This document shows positions 22,621-34,500 of a DNA stretch of 64,000 bases, piece by piece. The DNA comes from Rhodocollybia butyracea (Eukaryota > Basidiomycota > Agaricomycetes > Agaricales > Omphalotaceae), in contig JADNRY010000020.1 in NCBI GenBank assembly GCA_015501585.1, forward strand, positions 310,001 through 374,000, written 5' to 3'. The number at the start of each line of letters is the position of its first letter. Position 1 is the stretch's first letter. Below the pieces are notes generated by a model, which was given only the letters and a program-made list of their open reading frames with translations, ran no database searches and was not told the origin of the DNA. The position numbers and the translations under genes were made by a program.

Positions 22621-22770
22621 GTATATTTTTTGAATTTATGAAATCATGGTCATAACTCACTTGTCGTTCAAGTTATAGCCAACTTTATTCAAATGTACAA
22701 TACATAGCTCAGTCGCAGCATTTGCTTTCCTCCCAGATTGTCCATTGGAACAGCTCGAGCTACTATACTT

Positions 22771-23485
22771 ATCACTGTAATTGCGTGGGTTGCGAATGGT
22801 AATACCTCAGATAGAAGCAGCAAATGGTATTAGCAGTACGTAGCCATATCAAAGCAAAAATCTGATGGTAGATTGAACCCCAGGTTGGAACACTGTTAAG
22901 GAAAAACCGCCTACGTGGGAGGTCTTCGGTCTGTGCTCACTGTTTGAGTCTGTGTTCCATACCGTACACACATCCATACAGATCGTCAGTATGTAACGAG
23001 TTTGCCTAGCGGAGACTAAGTCTGTGTGTCTCCCTATCATTTCCGTAAAACAGTAACGCCTGCGCAGTTAGTTCACCAGTGAGCCATCGATCTCAGTTGA
23101 TACACCATGACAACTCTCGCTTGAAAAACAAGCAAATGAATAATGTAGTCTGCATTAATATTGCTAGAGTCAGGATGGACGGACGCGGATAAGGCATAGA
23201 GACGCCCCTGATCACTGAGCTAAAGAGCCCCGAACGGTTCCCAAAGGTTCAATGTTCAACTCATGCAACTATAACATCTACAAATTCATCTAGTATACCG
23301 AACCAAACCAAATTATCATTGGAAGTGGAACGTTAGCACCACTCCCTAGTCGACCAAGCCGCAACACAGAAATGATAAATCTAAATTGATTCGCGGTATG
23401 ATATTATGGCCTGGCGTCGAGAAATTATGAGTATTACGAAGTAGATATATTGGTAGGCTCTACTTACACTTCAACTAAGCAGCGA
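22771..23485. other. Intergenic, no supported gene
   Basis: Between methyltransferase unit 2 and the convergent F-box gene. Nothing recognised. Confidence 0.4.
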
Positions 23486-25261
23486 CTATCGCATCGGCTG
23501 CTCAAACACTTCAATGATGAGCCCCGCATGCTCAAGATATTCCAGCTCTCGGTGCGCCTCCTCCGCGAATAATTGGCCCTTAATATCAAGACGAACGAAC
23601 TGCAGACATTCAACGCCAACATCGGATATATGATTCGCCTCCGGTATCCAGCGCGACACAAGCATGCTAATAAAAGCTGAATGGTCAAACCGAGCCAACC
23701 GGGCACCAAGTTCCAATCGCTTCAATCCAGGGATAAGAGTGTCTGGGGAACGCGATGACCCTAAGTGTCCACATCGGTGTAAGGCTTCAAAAAGCTCTTT
23801 AGAGAGAGTGGGTTCGTATGAAGAGGTTTTACCGGCGGCTTTTCGAGAAGAGTTCGCAGTATTGTGATTGGCACTTGGGGGAAATGCGTTCGGAGCATGA
23901 TTGTGATTGCTAATGGGTGGAAGAGATTCGATGATAGTAAGGTTGTGTAATAACGGTAACAGTTCAAGAAGCGCTATGGCGTCCTTGTCGCTTATCGGAA
24001 TGGATTCTAGCCGTAGTATAGTAACATTACATCGAGAACGACTGAGAAAGTCGGTAAAGTGAGCTTTGGGCCAAGAACCTTCGAACATTCCTTTCGGCGT
24101 TGTGGAATTTTCGGACCTGATAGTTATCGAAGTCAAGGAAGGTGCGGTGAGGGAGGATATGAGCAGCTCAAGCATGCTGTACCCACAGAGTTTTGGATTT
24201 CCCCGAAGGCTGATAGACAACGAGGAAAGACTCTGTGAATTCTGTGGTACCACATCCGATGGTTGTCGGTGACCTTCAGTTTCATCGATCCGAGAATGAT
24301 GGGCATTCGTATACAACAACGATTCAAGATTTGGGCAGAACTCGACCACACGGAAGATGGTCTGACTGCCTGCGTCGAGCTCCAACTCTTTGATCTGTTC
24401 CCAAGGAAAACCCGCTGCTGAGCGATGAGCTTTAGCGGGGCAGCAGTTTAGTGAAAGAACTCGAAGACGCGGCGCATTTTTGAACAACGATAAGTTTGGT
24501 AGTTCATCTGCACTCGTTCCCATGAGAGTCTGATGGATACGAAGGGATTGTAGACAAGGAAGGGAACCCAGAGACGCTAGACTGGCATAGCATTCCACTG
24601 TAAGGATGCCCGTCCGGATGGTGATATGCTGCCACCGGTGAGACTGTTCAGCAATAGTGTACATCAGACGATGTTCTTGCTCGCTGTCGCTGTGTAACCA
24701 CATCTCGATATCCAGACACAGCGAATGATCTCGTGAGCGTTCTAGCTGAAATTCCACCGGAGGCCCAACGTTCTGACTCTCTTTGTCTGACGGACATAGA
24801 TTCAACGATAGATTGCTCCACATTCCGGAAGTGCCATGTACGATATCGCGCCAGCGAGAACACACTGCACTCAAAGCAAATGGAGGGGCATCGCACAACC
24901 GACGCTTATGCCGGCTCGTAGAAAAGTTGGACGGAACGCTTGAGCAAAGGATCATGAAGATTCTTCCCATTAACTCTGTAGGAAGTGAACGTATTGGTGC
25001 AGTAAGAGAGTGTGCATTTTCTCGGAGTTTCAAGAGCTGGTCGCGTTTTGTTCGAAGAGAAAGAATGGACGACTGGAGACGAAGAATTTCTGAACTGATA
25101 GTTCGCATATCGAGGTCAATGGATTGGAGAAGATTAGTTATCTCATTCTTGTCCGAGATGCCTTGGCCACGAAGGCGGTCAGAGATATCAGGAAGTGGGG
25201 TAGAGATGCTAGATTGGAGTCCATTCCCAAGCTTCGATGAACAGTTCTTGCAAAAATCCAT
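23486..25261 (-). CDS. F-box protein, 591 residues
   Basis: Single open frame from ATG at 25261. An N-terminal C-x2-C (FCKNCSS) precedes a coiled-coil-like segment (residues 40-85; ISSEILRLQSSILSLRTKRD), then a typical agaric F-box at about residues 90-150 (IRSLPTELMGRIFMILCSSV, then ALSAVCSRWRDIVHGTSGMW). The rest is leucine-rich and irregular, as in the substrate-binding part of SCF receptors. Coiled coil followed by an F-box is the commonest layout of this expanded agaric family. The substrate is unknown. Confidence 0.83.
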   Translation of the reverse strand: MDFCKNCSSKLGNGLQSSISTPLPDISDRLRGQGISDKNEITNLLQSIDLDMRTISSEILRLQSSILSLRTKRDQLLKLRENAHSLTAPIRSLPTELMGRIFMILCSSVPSNFSTSRHKRRLCDAPPFALSAVCSRWRDIVHGTSGMWSNLSLNLCPSDKESQNVGPPVEFQLERSRDHSLCLDIEMWLHSDSEQEHRLMYTIAEQSHRWQHITIRTGILTVECYASLASLGSLPCLQSLRIHQTLMGTSADELPNLSLFKNAPRLRVLSLNCCPAKAHRSAAGFPWEQIKELELDAGSQTIFRVVEFCPNLESLLYTNAHHSRIDETEGHRQPSDVVPQNSQSLSSLSISLRGNPKLCGYSMLELLISSLTAPSLTSITIRSENSTTPKGMFEGSWPKAHFTDFLSRSRCNVTILRLESIPISDKDAIALLELLPLLHNLTIIESLPPISNHNHAPNAFPPSANHNTANSSRKAAGKTSSYEPTLSKELFEALHRCGHLGSSRSPDTLIPGLKRLELGARLARFDHSAFISMLVSRWIPEANHISDVGVECLQFVRLDIKGQLFAEEAHRELEYLEHAGLIIEVFEQPMR

Positions 25262-25380
25262 TCGCTACGAAATTAGTTGCACCTGAGCTGGAAGTGACGG
25301 ATAAACAAGGAAACAAGAAAACATTGGAAACCGTGAGAGAGTCTTTGGCGCTAACGACAAATATTGATATTTATTTCGGT

Positions 25381-25410
25381 ACTACTACTACTACGACTAC
25401 GACTATCTAA
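25381..25410. repeat. TAC/GAC microsatellite
   Basis: Short run of TAC and GAC triplets in the spacer between the F-box gene and the next gene's 3' end. Confidence 0.6.
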
Positions 25411-25574
25411 TGCTCAGATGAGAGATAAATATGCAAGGCGTGTGACTGGAATAAGTGGAGGGGATGCATAAACAGGGTCGGTAAATGTTAAAGGAGGTTG
25501 AGACAGTAAGAATGCAGGAAATGAAAGAGAAAAGTCATGAACTTGGTCAAAGTGGTATCATCGTGACGAGAGGC

Positions 25575-26611
25575 CTAGTCGTAGGTTCTCGTATAAGTGT
25601 ATGAAGAGTATAAGTAAGGCCTGCGCTCATCATCAACGAAGGTTGGCATGTACTCCGCTCGCATTCGGGCAAGGTTAAGACCGATCTGGTACGCCAATGT
25701 CTCTTCGAAAGGAACATCGTCAAGTTCGTCGTAGGAACTTTCGCGAGGAGAGGCGGAGGTCGACCCGGAAGAGCTCGGTGTAGTTGGTTCGGAGAAAGCG
25801 TCAGGGCTGATCGAACGAGACACGGACTGGCTAGGACTGGTGCTAGAGGAAGGCGCACGAAGGGTAGGCCTATTCCCCGTCCGCTTGGGCTTGTACCGGG
25901 GAGGAAGCACGCCGATCGCTCTGTCTCCCGTAGAGGCGGAGCTCGATCCAGAGGAGCTCGGCGTAGTTGGTTCGGCAAAGGCGTCAGGACTAATCGAACG
26001 GGAAGGGGATCGGCTAGTACTGGTGCCAGAGGAACGCGCGCGAGGCGTAGGGTTGTTCGTGGTCCGCTTAGGCCTGTACTTGGGGTCAGAAGTGAGATGG
26101 AAATGAACACCTGTCTCGATATCTTCCATGATCTTCTGCGCGTCGTCGTAACCAACCTCGGCTTTCTATAGGTCGAGCAAAATATCGGTCAGTATTGAGT
26201 TAAGTAATGCAAATGGATTGCACACACCAAAGTTTCGTAGGGCATATGCTGACCGTCGTTGAAATAGTGAGCCCTAATTCGCGCACATCGGAATACGTGC
26301 TTGTACCACGGCGTAGTATAGTACTGCCGCCGTGGGTCCAGTCGAATACACTGTTTGCAGGCAGCGCACTGGACAAGTCTCGGACCAAATTCGCCCTTCG
26401 TTAAGATCCACGGATCATCGAGAAGACGCTGTTTGCGCTCCAACATCTTTTTGATGGCGGCCTCTTTCATGCCTAGCGTGCACTCCACGTTGCAAAAATC
26501 GGACGAGACGGCTTTGACTGGTCGGGAACGACTTTTATTAAAGTCATGATGATGGCGGGTAGAAGAGGGTCGTTTTTCGGAACGAGTTGAGACTTTAGAT
26601 GGTCGGGTCAT
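25575..26611 (-). CDS. Putative zinc-binding protein with a duplicated Ser/Pro-rich segment
   Basis: Two exons, 26228-26611 and 25575-26165, joined across a 62-nt intron (GTGTGT...CTATAG), give 324 residues. The N-terminal half is basic, with a C-x2-C-x2-C (QCAACKQCIRL) followed by W-Y-K-H-x3-C at about residues 90-115; this spacing resembles the C-x2-C...W-x2-H-x3-C module of many agaric proteins, which may bind zinc. The C-terminal half contains two ~50-residue direct repeats (about 157-206 and 219-268) with the shared core SRSISPDAF and EPTTPSSSGS. No known function; a nuclear or nucleic-acid role would be a guess. Confidence 0.7.
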
Positions 26612-28990
26612 CCTGATGAATTGTTATCGTAGAAGCTGAAGATAACAAATGAATGAGTAAAGCGAGTGCGAGGCTCCCAAAAGGATGGCGGGCTCACAAG
26701 AAGAAATGAACAGTGAGGGTTGGTGAGGGGTGGTTTATTCGTTGTCGGTTTTCTCTTTGCTTTATAAACCCTGGAGTTTGGCTTTGACTGGACATATTTG
26801 GAACCAAATTTCGGAAAAAGGTCCCAGCTTCATTGTCCACTGTGGGACGATCTTCGATTTTGATTGGCCGGATAGTCCCGGAGGGTCTTTTTATATTATG
26901 CTTTGTCTGGCAATTAGACGCTCACAAGCCTTGAAACTGGATTGACTTCCAAAAAAGGAACCTACCCTGGACAATGAAAGTTAGTGCGAAAACGTCGGTA
27001 CTAAGTACTGTAATTTCGATACATGAAACTTTCTGACCAAATGCCTCTATTCAGATTAGAGCATCTTGATGTCTCTCTAGTACTAGCAGACTGCAGTCTC
27101 AACTTGAAATTTAGAGATCTTGAACGGTGACCGTGGCTTGGGACTTTCTCTCATTGAGGAGAAAACCTCATACACGATTAAACTGAGTCACACAAGATGC
27201 CGCTGTGGCGTCTGGAATTATCAAAGTTACACTTAAACATGTCCAGAACAGGAAGGTTTCCATGATTGGTCTCATTGTTCTCAAAATTCCCCTAGATACG
27301 GCCCCTCAAAAGAGAAAAGACTCCAAAAAGCTGTACTGAGATGATGCAGTTTGTTTCTTCCATCCAGATTCCAAATTAGGCAAAAAATAAGATCAATTCC
27401 CTTTATCCTGCTTGTTGGTCGGCCAGCTCTTTCTAGTTACGCCAAGCATTGTATTGATCCGAATTATCGAACATCATCCAAGTTATTGCTGCTTTCGCAA
27501 AGCTGTTCTTAACCAGATTAACTGACTGGCACTACTCCACATACACAATACTCACGAGCTTTTGAATTTAGTTACCCGACTCGGAGCTCGTCAACAGTTT
27601 CTCGCGATTAATTCGCGTTTAAACATAGTCCTTTTCTTTAGCCTAATAGTCAAGTGAGTAATTTCTCTTCTCTCCGAATACTTACGTGTTTCTTCGCCCC
27701 TCGGGTCGCAAGAACACTCCTCCGTTACACACGAGAGATTTCTCAGAATCAAACTCCCTTTATCAGAGGTCAGAGGATGTTCTTCTGGTAATTTTCTTTT
27801 CCCTAAATGGTCCCAACAATTGGGTTGACATGAGAGCTTTTGTTCTCCCGGCTAGGCCTTTGTCCTGGACAATTAGCCAAGCTCGGACCCGTCCTTTGGA
27901 CCTCTCGCTTGGGCCCTCGGCTTGTATTCATACACTGGCGAAGTGACGATCCGAGTCAGTTTCTTTATTGTCGCTCTGCCAAGTATGCTCTCGTATCACG
28001 GGCACTGACTAGACATTCTCACTTACAGTTTCTCTATGCCAGTACTTATCATCGCGCCTCATTTTTTTCTCCATCCCATAGTTTCTTCAAACTACTTCCA
28101 GCTTCCTATTTTATTTTTATCTACTCATGTACTCTCGTAGCTAGCGGTCTCTTAGCGCCCTCCTCGAGGAGGCTGGCCACTGCTTTTTCCGTCAATCACG
28201 CAGTGATTCACAACGAGCGCAGACAATTAGATTATCATATCCAAAGATTTCAAGGCTCAGTCTGTAGCACGTCGATTTTGGAAGCATACAAGGCATGAGC
28301 AAAATTTGTCCTAATTTGATAGTCTGGGGAAAATGCTCGTGTTAGCCCGTGATTGTTCTCTATATGCGGAAAATGGCTGATGACTCTTTATCACTCTACG
28401 GTGCTTTGTACTTTGGGAAGACATCAACACAAGCGTATAGTCGGGGGTCCTACCAGCACCAACACCGAAAATCTAATTTGAATTGTCCAATCCTGACGTG
28501 GTAGTACGGATTCAGATGTCCATTCAGACGGTTCTACGTCTAGAGATGAGCTTGTCACCTTCTCATTAGGTGCGTACAGATTTTCGAGTAATGTTGTACT
28601 ATTAAAGCTCAGTATTTTTCCAGAACCACTTGACAGTTTAGATGTTGGGCAGTGCGATATACTTGGGCGTGCCCTCTGTTTCTGATGTTGTTTCAAGTGT
28701 CTACAGTAGCTATGACAGCATTCGAGTCCGAGTTTTCATCTAGCTAGGCTTTGCTCTGTGTATGGCTCCTCAATCATCTCATCCCTCACGGATGCAAGTC
28801 GGATGAAATGCACTGCCTCTCCTAGGTTAGGAAAGGAAAGGGTTTATTTGCTCGCTTGGTAGTTGGGACCATGCTGATACAGGGCCCAGGCTGATACTCG
28901 GAGGCTGATACGCCGGGATCCGAGAAACTGATGTGAATCAGAGTAGGATTCCGTACCCGACGCCCGTCATGATCATGCAGGGTCGCAGGA
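26612..28990. other. Intergenic, no supported gene
   Basis: About 2.4 kb. Open frames around 27690-28300 lack domain character. No repeat ends were seen. Confidence 0.4.
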
Positions 28991-28993
28991 AAG

Positions 28994-29000
28994 TATAAAA
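28994..29000 (+). promoter_or_regulatory. TATA box of the secreted-protein gene
   Basis: TATAAAA in the context AAGTATAAAAGGTGG, 119 bp before the ATG at 29119; strong match and sensible spacing. Confidence 0.6.
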
Positions 29001-29118
29001 GGTGGCTGAAACCTCCATAATTCCCAAGAGCTGGTCTTTTCAAAACATCACACACAACCAATTTTGTGCTGGTCACTTTACAAGTTTTTTTTTTCTCTGC
29101 TGTTTTTTTTTTGATATC

Positions 29119-30422
29119 ATGGTGTACTCACGATCTGTACTCGCTGCTTTAATCACCGTTGGAGTTGCATCTTCTGCGCTTGCCGCGCCAATTTCTAGTG
29201 TCGTCGATGCTCCTGCTCCTGCAGCTGGCGCCATTCCTACCCCTGCGGTTACCTCCAGTATGTCTCAATCTGTTATCTCGAGTATGTCCGAGTGCGAGTC
29301 CGCTACAGCTGTCACTTCGTCTAAAGTTAACCCTACAGCTGGTGGCCCCACTGCTGGTACCGTTGCTCCTCCTACTGCGACCTCGAATGTCGCTGGTACA
29401 AAAACGGAGCAGAATTCTGACGGGAAGCAGTCGGAACAGATAGTCAGTTTTCATCAATCAATCATATTAAACTTGATCTTGATGATTTGAGTAAGATCAC
29501 GGTTGTGCAAGGATCAGACGAACCTGGGCCTGCACTGCTTCCCTTCCCTGTCCTTCAAAGTCTGGGAGCGCTTCTCGTGCGTTTCCAATTTACAGCCTCT
29601 AAATCAATGCTGAAAAGTGGAATTTTATAGTCGCCTGAACCCGCGCCTCCACCCCCTCCCATTCCCGCGTCGGGCCTCCAAATTCTGAGAGATTTCTTTG
29701 TGCGTTTCGGATTTACAGTTTTGTACCAATGCTAAAAAATCCCAATTCTATAGTCGGGTGGACCCAAGCTTCCACCACCTCCACCGTTCCCCATCCCTGC
29801 GTTTGTGCGTTTCCGATTGTGCAGTTTTCAAACCAATGCTAAATATCCGAATGTTACAGAACCCTGCTGGGGCACTTGAATTCAGCGAGGAATTCGTCAA
29901 GCAAATCGATCACGATTATGTGGAAGTGGCAGAAGAATCCCAAGTCTGTGAAGTAGAGCCTGAGCAACAACCCGAAATCTTTACCGGTGTATTTTCCAAT
30001 TTACCTCAAGAAGCACCTCCTAGCATCCTACAAATAGGAGAGCCTAACTTTGCGGTATGTTTTTTTAGCAGTTACCCCTGCATATTTGCTGACGCTATGT
30101 CTTTGAAGTCTGGCTCGTTCCATAATCCACCTCCTGACGAATTGGCTCAACTTTCCGAGGGATTGGTTCAAGTAATGGAACTTTCCGAGGCACTCAATAA
30201 CCCTGGAGGCTTTCCCTCTGGAATGGCTGGGTTTGGCCCGCATGGTGTATGTATGTTTTTTTGCACATTGTCTCCTCAGATACGTACGCTTACTCTCTTC
30301 CGTTGAAGTTTGACTTGCCCCAAATGACACCAGGAGATGCGTCGTTCACTGTTACTGTTGACGAAGTATTGCCCGAAGTCCAGCCATCTAATATCTTACC
30401 TCGCGGCCGTAAACTTCGATGA
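29119..30422 (+). CDS. Secreted proline-rich protein, seven exons with paralogous introns
   Basis: Model: 29119-29395, 29512-29576, 29631-29699, 29754-29804, 29860-30054, 30109-30246 and 30309-30422; all junctions keep frame and give 302 residues. Residues 1-22 form a signal peptide (VLAALITVGVASSALAAPIS). A Ser/Thr/Ala/Pro-rich region follows, then proline-rich segments encoded by exons 2-4 (ALLPFPVLQSLGALL; SPEPAPPPPPIPASGLQ; SGGPKLPPPPPFPIPAF), then an acidic C-terminal part (EEFVKQIDHDYVEVAEES). Introns 2, 3 and 4 (54, 54, 55 nt) are near copies of each other. The first donor (29396) is the only one giving the right phase but is weak, so exon 1 is the least certain. No family recognised; likely secreted or wall-associated. 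Confidence 0.68.
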
Positions 30423-31497
30423 CCAGAGGGGCTGCAAAGACGCCTATTTAACCTACATGCAGAAAAAGATTGATCCTGCACTTGATCATCTGTAAAACTT
30501 GTTTTCTTAACGCGCGCGCTGAATTCAGTGTGATGGGACCATACATGCCTTGTCAGATGGCTATCCAGCGGGACGTGAGCCAGTTAAGGCCAGTTATTCC
30601 AAAACACCATCGATGCGTATCAGTGCGTATCATCGAGAACAGACTGAATCAAAAAATGCGGTTTGTGTTGGAGTAGGGATCGTGGTTCCGGCGGAGTTCG
30701 CGTCAGTATATAGCCTTTCATGCATGTACGTAGCTACTCAGTTGTATTCACTCATGTTCTCTACGATTACTTCTCACTGAGTTGGGTCTCCACCTCAGTG
30801 TCCTTTTGTGTCCTGAGCATCGTATATGTATGCGGCTGTACACTGGCAATCCATGAGCAGGTTCGATGCTGTTCGATGCAACAAAACAAAAACTTTTCCG
30901 TGCAGGGAAACGTATGTAAGTTTGACTTTAAGTTTTTAGCCGAGAGGGTCGGTTGAAGATTATTGGCACGTTTTAAAAGCGATGTTGCAGCAATAAGTAA
31001 TAAGTAGATGAGAGCAGCGAACGATTGTGCTTGTCCCGCGTCCGGCACACACACTGGAAAGAAATTCGAACGAAACCTGTTCTGTTAGTGTTAACTGTTC
31101 TGCAATTGCCAGCCACTGGCCCTTTGGGGACCTGGAGGATGCTAAGGCCAGGGTGCTATCCCCATGTGCACAAGTCGCCCAAACCCACGCAATCGGTGGC
31201 GAGACCGGCGCACCAGCACCCTAGGTTTTTTTGTGAATGCAAGAAGTAAAAATCCAACACTTCCAAAGCGGCTAGTGGCGTACTCTAGCGTACTCTGGAC
31301 TCTGGACGCAACCCAAACTCCAGCAATCTCATCATCCGGTGATATGTTGGCCAGTTAGTGATAACCAGTTCATGAAAGCGTGAAAGCGATCAGACTTGAA
31401 CAGCATTGTGGATGAATTTTGCGGTCGTAATCCTATGGTTACCGTACGTGGTCACCGTATCTTATTATAATTTAAGCGCCCACGCTTTTCCTCCAAC
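30423..31497. other. Intergenic upstream of WDR59
   Basis: No supported gene. It holds the 3' region of the secreted-protein gene and the WDR59 promoter. Confidence 0.4.
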
Positions 31498-31509
31498 ATG
31501 TTGGATTAA
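31498..31509 (+). promoter_or_regulatory. Three-codon upstream ORF before WDR59
   Basis: ATG-TTG-GAT-TAA ends 5 bp before the main ATG at 31515. If transcribed, it would force reinitiation or leaky scanning at the main start. Confidence 0.35.
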
Positions 31510-31514
31510 GCTCT

Positions 31515-34500
31515 ATGGAATCCCATGTGAATTCGACTACGCGACGACCTAGTTTGCTTTCTACCAAAAAGCCGTCTTCTGCAAGTCAAGACTCTGATGA
31601 TGCTGAAGATGATGGGACCAATTTTCGAATGAGTCTACAGATAGACATGAAGGGACTTGTAGGAGATGCTGTCGGCAATGTACGTGAAAAAACTTGTCTT
31701 TTGGCTTGTGCAGGTCTAATTTTTATGTATTAGATGAGTATCAGTCCCTTCTCGCGGGATGTTGTTTTGGCTGCCAGACGAGGACTGTTCATTATCGACC
31801 TCGAGTCTCCGTTCGATGTTCCTCGCTTTCTTCCACAAGGAGGGACGTGGGATGTTGCCGATGTTCAATGGAATCCTCATCCCAGCCGTGCAGAGTACAT
31901 TGTATCAACTTCCAGTGAGAAATTGTGCGTCCTTATAATCAAAGTAATTACTCGACTTACAAAACACACTAGGTTGATATGGAATCTGTATATGACCGGA
32001 AAGACGTCGATTGAGCACATTCTGCACTCTCATTACCGCGCCATTACCGACATAAATTGGCATACGACAGAACGAGATACTGTTGTCAGCACAGGCATAG
32101 ATTCATGGGTCTGGGCTTGGGACATGCGCGAGACGCGTAAACCTATCTTTGGGCTATGTGCTTTCAGCTCTCCTGGTACACAGGTTAAATGGAACCGACA
32201 AAACCCTGATATCCTCGCCTCTTCCCATTCTGACAAAGTCCTTATCTGGGACCGCCGCAAAGGCAGTCTTCCGCTAACGACTATTCACGCACACACTTCA
32301 AGAATCTATGGTATTGATTGGTCGCAGAATCAGCCGACGGAGCTTGTGACATGTTCTTTGGATAAGACGATAAAGGTCTGGGACTCGAAAACGAATACGC
32401 TCAGTACGACAATCAAGACTGCCTACCCTGTTTGGCGGGCACGAAGTCTTCCTTTTGGTCGTGGTGTGCTTAGTCTCGCCCAGAGAGGCGAAACAGCGCT
32501 GGAAATGTTTGCGCTGGAATCTAGTCCTGAAGATCCAAGTACAATCGAATACCCAGTGGATAGCTTCCAGGGTCATTCCGATGTTGTTAAAGAGTTCGTG
32601 TGGAGGAAGGGTGCCAATAACACTGCTTTCCAGCTTATTACCTGGTCTAAAGATCGTACTCTGCGTTTCTGGCCTATGGATTCCGATATGATGCAGGTAA
32701 GTTTCGAATAAGTTGTATTACGCCAACTGATATTGTTACAGAAAGTAGGCTCTTATCCGCACAAGAACAGAAAGAGTAATACGCAACAAGAATCACAACC
32801 GATACCTGCTGATACACCAATAATGTCTTTTCGTGACCCCTTGACGTTCCCTGATACCGACCCTAATCCTGAATCAACCATGAATCCAAATCAGAACCCG
32901 ATATCTGCACCTATAGGCCACCGCTCTATCCTGGCGGAAGTGCGGGCAGGTGGACCGTTGGCCCCTTCTCATCAAATCAGGAATAGACAACGAACTAACA
33001 GCTACAATGTCATGATCAGTACTGTGCCGTCTCCTCCACAATATGATACGTTTGGAAGCGCCAGTACAAACGCGACCGCAACCTTGGCTCCAGCAACTTT
33101 CGTTTCTGCTCCTGGACCTGGGATAGGAAACCCGGACTCCCTAGGTTTACCGGGGAGCGCGGTCCCTATAGCAGGAGGAACGATGTCTCGCGGTGCTGCG
33201 GGAGGGCTAAAGTCTCGTGCTCGTGTCGACGCACTTTCTTGGCTATCATCTGTTAAAGATGCCTCATCAGCGGGTGTTAGTGCCTCCGCTGGATCCAATA
33301 CTGCTGCCACAAGCGGTCTCGGGGATGACGGATCAGGAAGTAATGTTGAGACCAGAAGCGTTAGTGAAGAAGGCTCAAATGACCGAGAGAAAGGAGAAAA
33401 TCTGAAGGATTCTCAAGTACAGACGATCGCTCCCGGTCCGTCACTGCAGGACGAGTTAGTTCTGATTCCATCTTTTTTAAGCCGTGTTCATTGCTAATAA
33501 ATTTTCCTACAGGATCACCTCCGTCCTTTCCAGCCTTCCGTCTTCAAAAGTCCGGCTCGAAAAGCACGATCTCGCCCTCACCAGTAGTAAAAAGCAACAC
33601 CGAACGCTTACTCTCGGTCTTCAGGTTCCTTGGGCGCGTTCAGAGTCGGGTTCGAGACATGCTTCAACCGGGTTTGGGACTGGGTCAGGTGCTACCTACT
33701 CCTACTCGACACAGTCGGTATTTCTCCGCGTCACCTTTACTTTTCCGCGTGAATACCCGTATGGTCCCAATGGCTCAAATTCAAGTCTGACTCGCCATGA
33801 CTCCCCTGGCCTCTTCCCTTTGAGCCATCCCCCCTCGCTGCCAACGGTAAATATCGAGTATACCCCTTTGATCACTATGAAAGATCGGGCGTTTATACTG
33901 AGGCGGCTGAGGAGGATCATAACGCGGTTGAGAGAGAGGCAGAGGCCGTGTTTAGAAGCATGTCTGAGGTTTCTGGTTTTTAAAGATGAAACTTTTGCAG
34001 ACGTGAATGGTGGCACGGATGGCTTGCGTGGATTGGAATCCCAGCCTGTCCAAGAAGATGACGAGGATTCGGATTCTGAGGAAGAAAGCTTTCCTGACGA
34101 AGGTATACTAACGGGAGAACGCGGTCAGAAAAAGGATAAAGAGGCTACGATGGCTTTGCTCAGTACTCACAAGAACCTAGCGGAGCCGAGGACTTGTCAA
34201 GGGAGCTTTGGGCCGAATGGTAAACGATTCGATCTAGTTTGAGCTCGTCGGTAAAATACTCACCACCATTGAATTGACAGGCGAACTGGTGTGTTTTTTC
34301 AGAGCACCTCCTCGCATCGTACGCAATGCTGTTACTACCATTGTATCTCAGTCGAAATCTCCCGCCCGGTCTATAGAACAGGCCAACAATGCCGAACGCG
34401 AACAGGTTAACATCAATAATAACGAGAATAATGGTACTCTCGATGAACCATCTTCTCCTCAAGCCTTTCATCAATCTCCAGCTCTCGTAGCTGATGCGGT

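Larger units (their letters stand above)
20704..22770. repeat. Tandem methyltransferase unit 2
   Basis: Direct repeat of 18531-20615. It differs by the MITE at 20989-21170, absence of the unit 1 MITE, and loss of about 30 bp and 21 bp upstream of the gene. Confidence 0.8.

Noticed and set aside
27840..28298. 152-codon plus-strand open frame
   Set aside because: No signal peptide at the start, no domain, no splice partner.
33002..33310. Minus-strand frames inside WDR59
   Set aside because: Antisense shadows of a coding exon.
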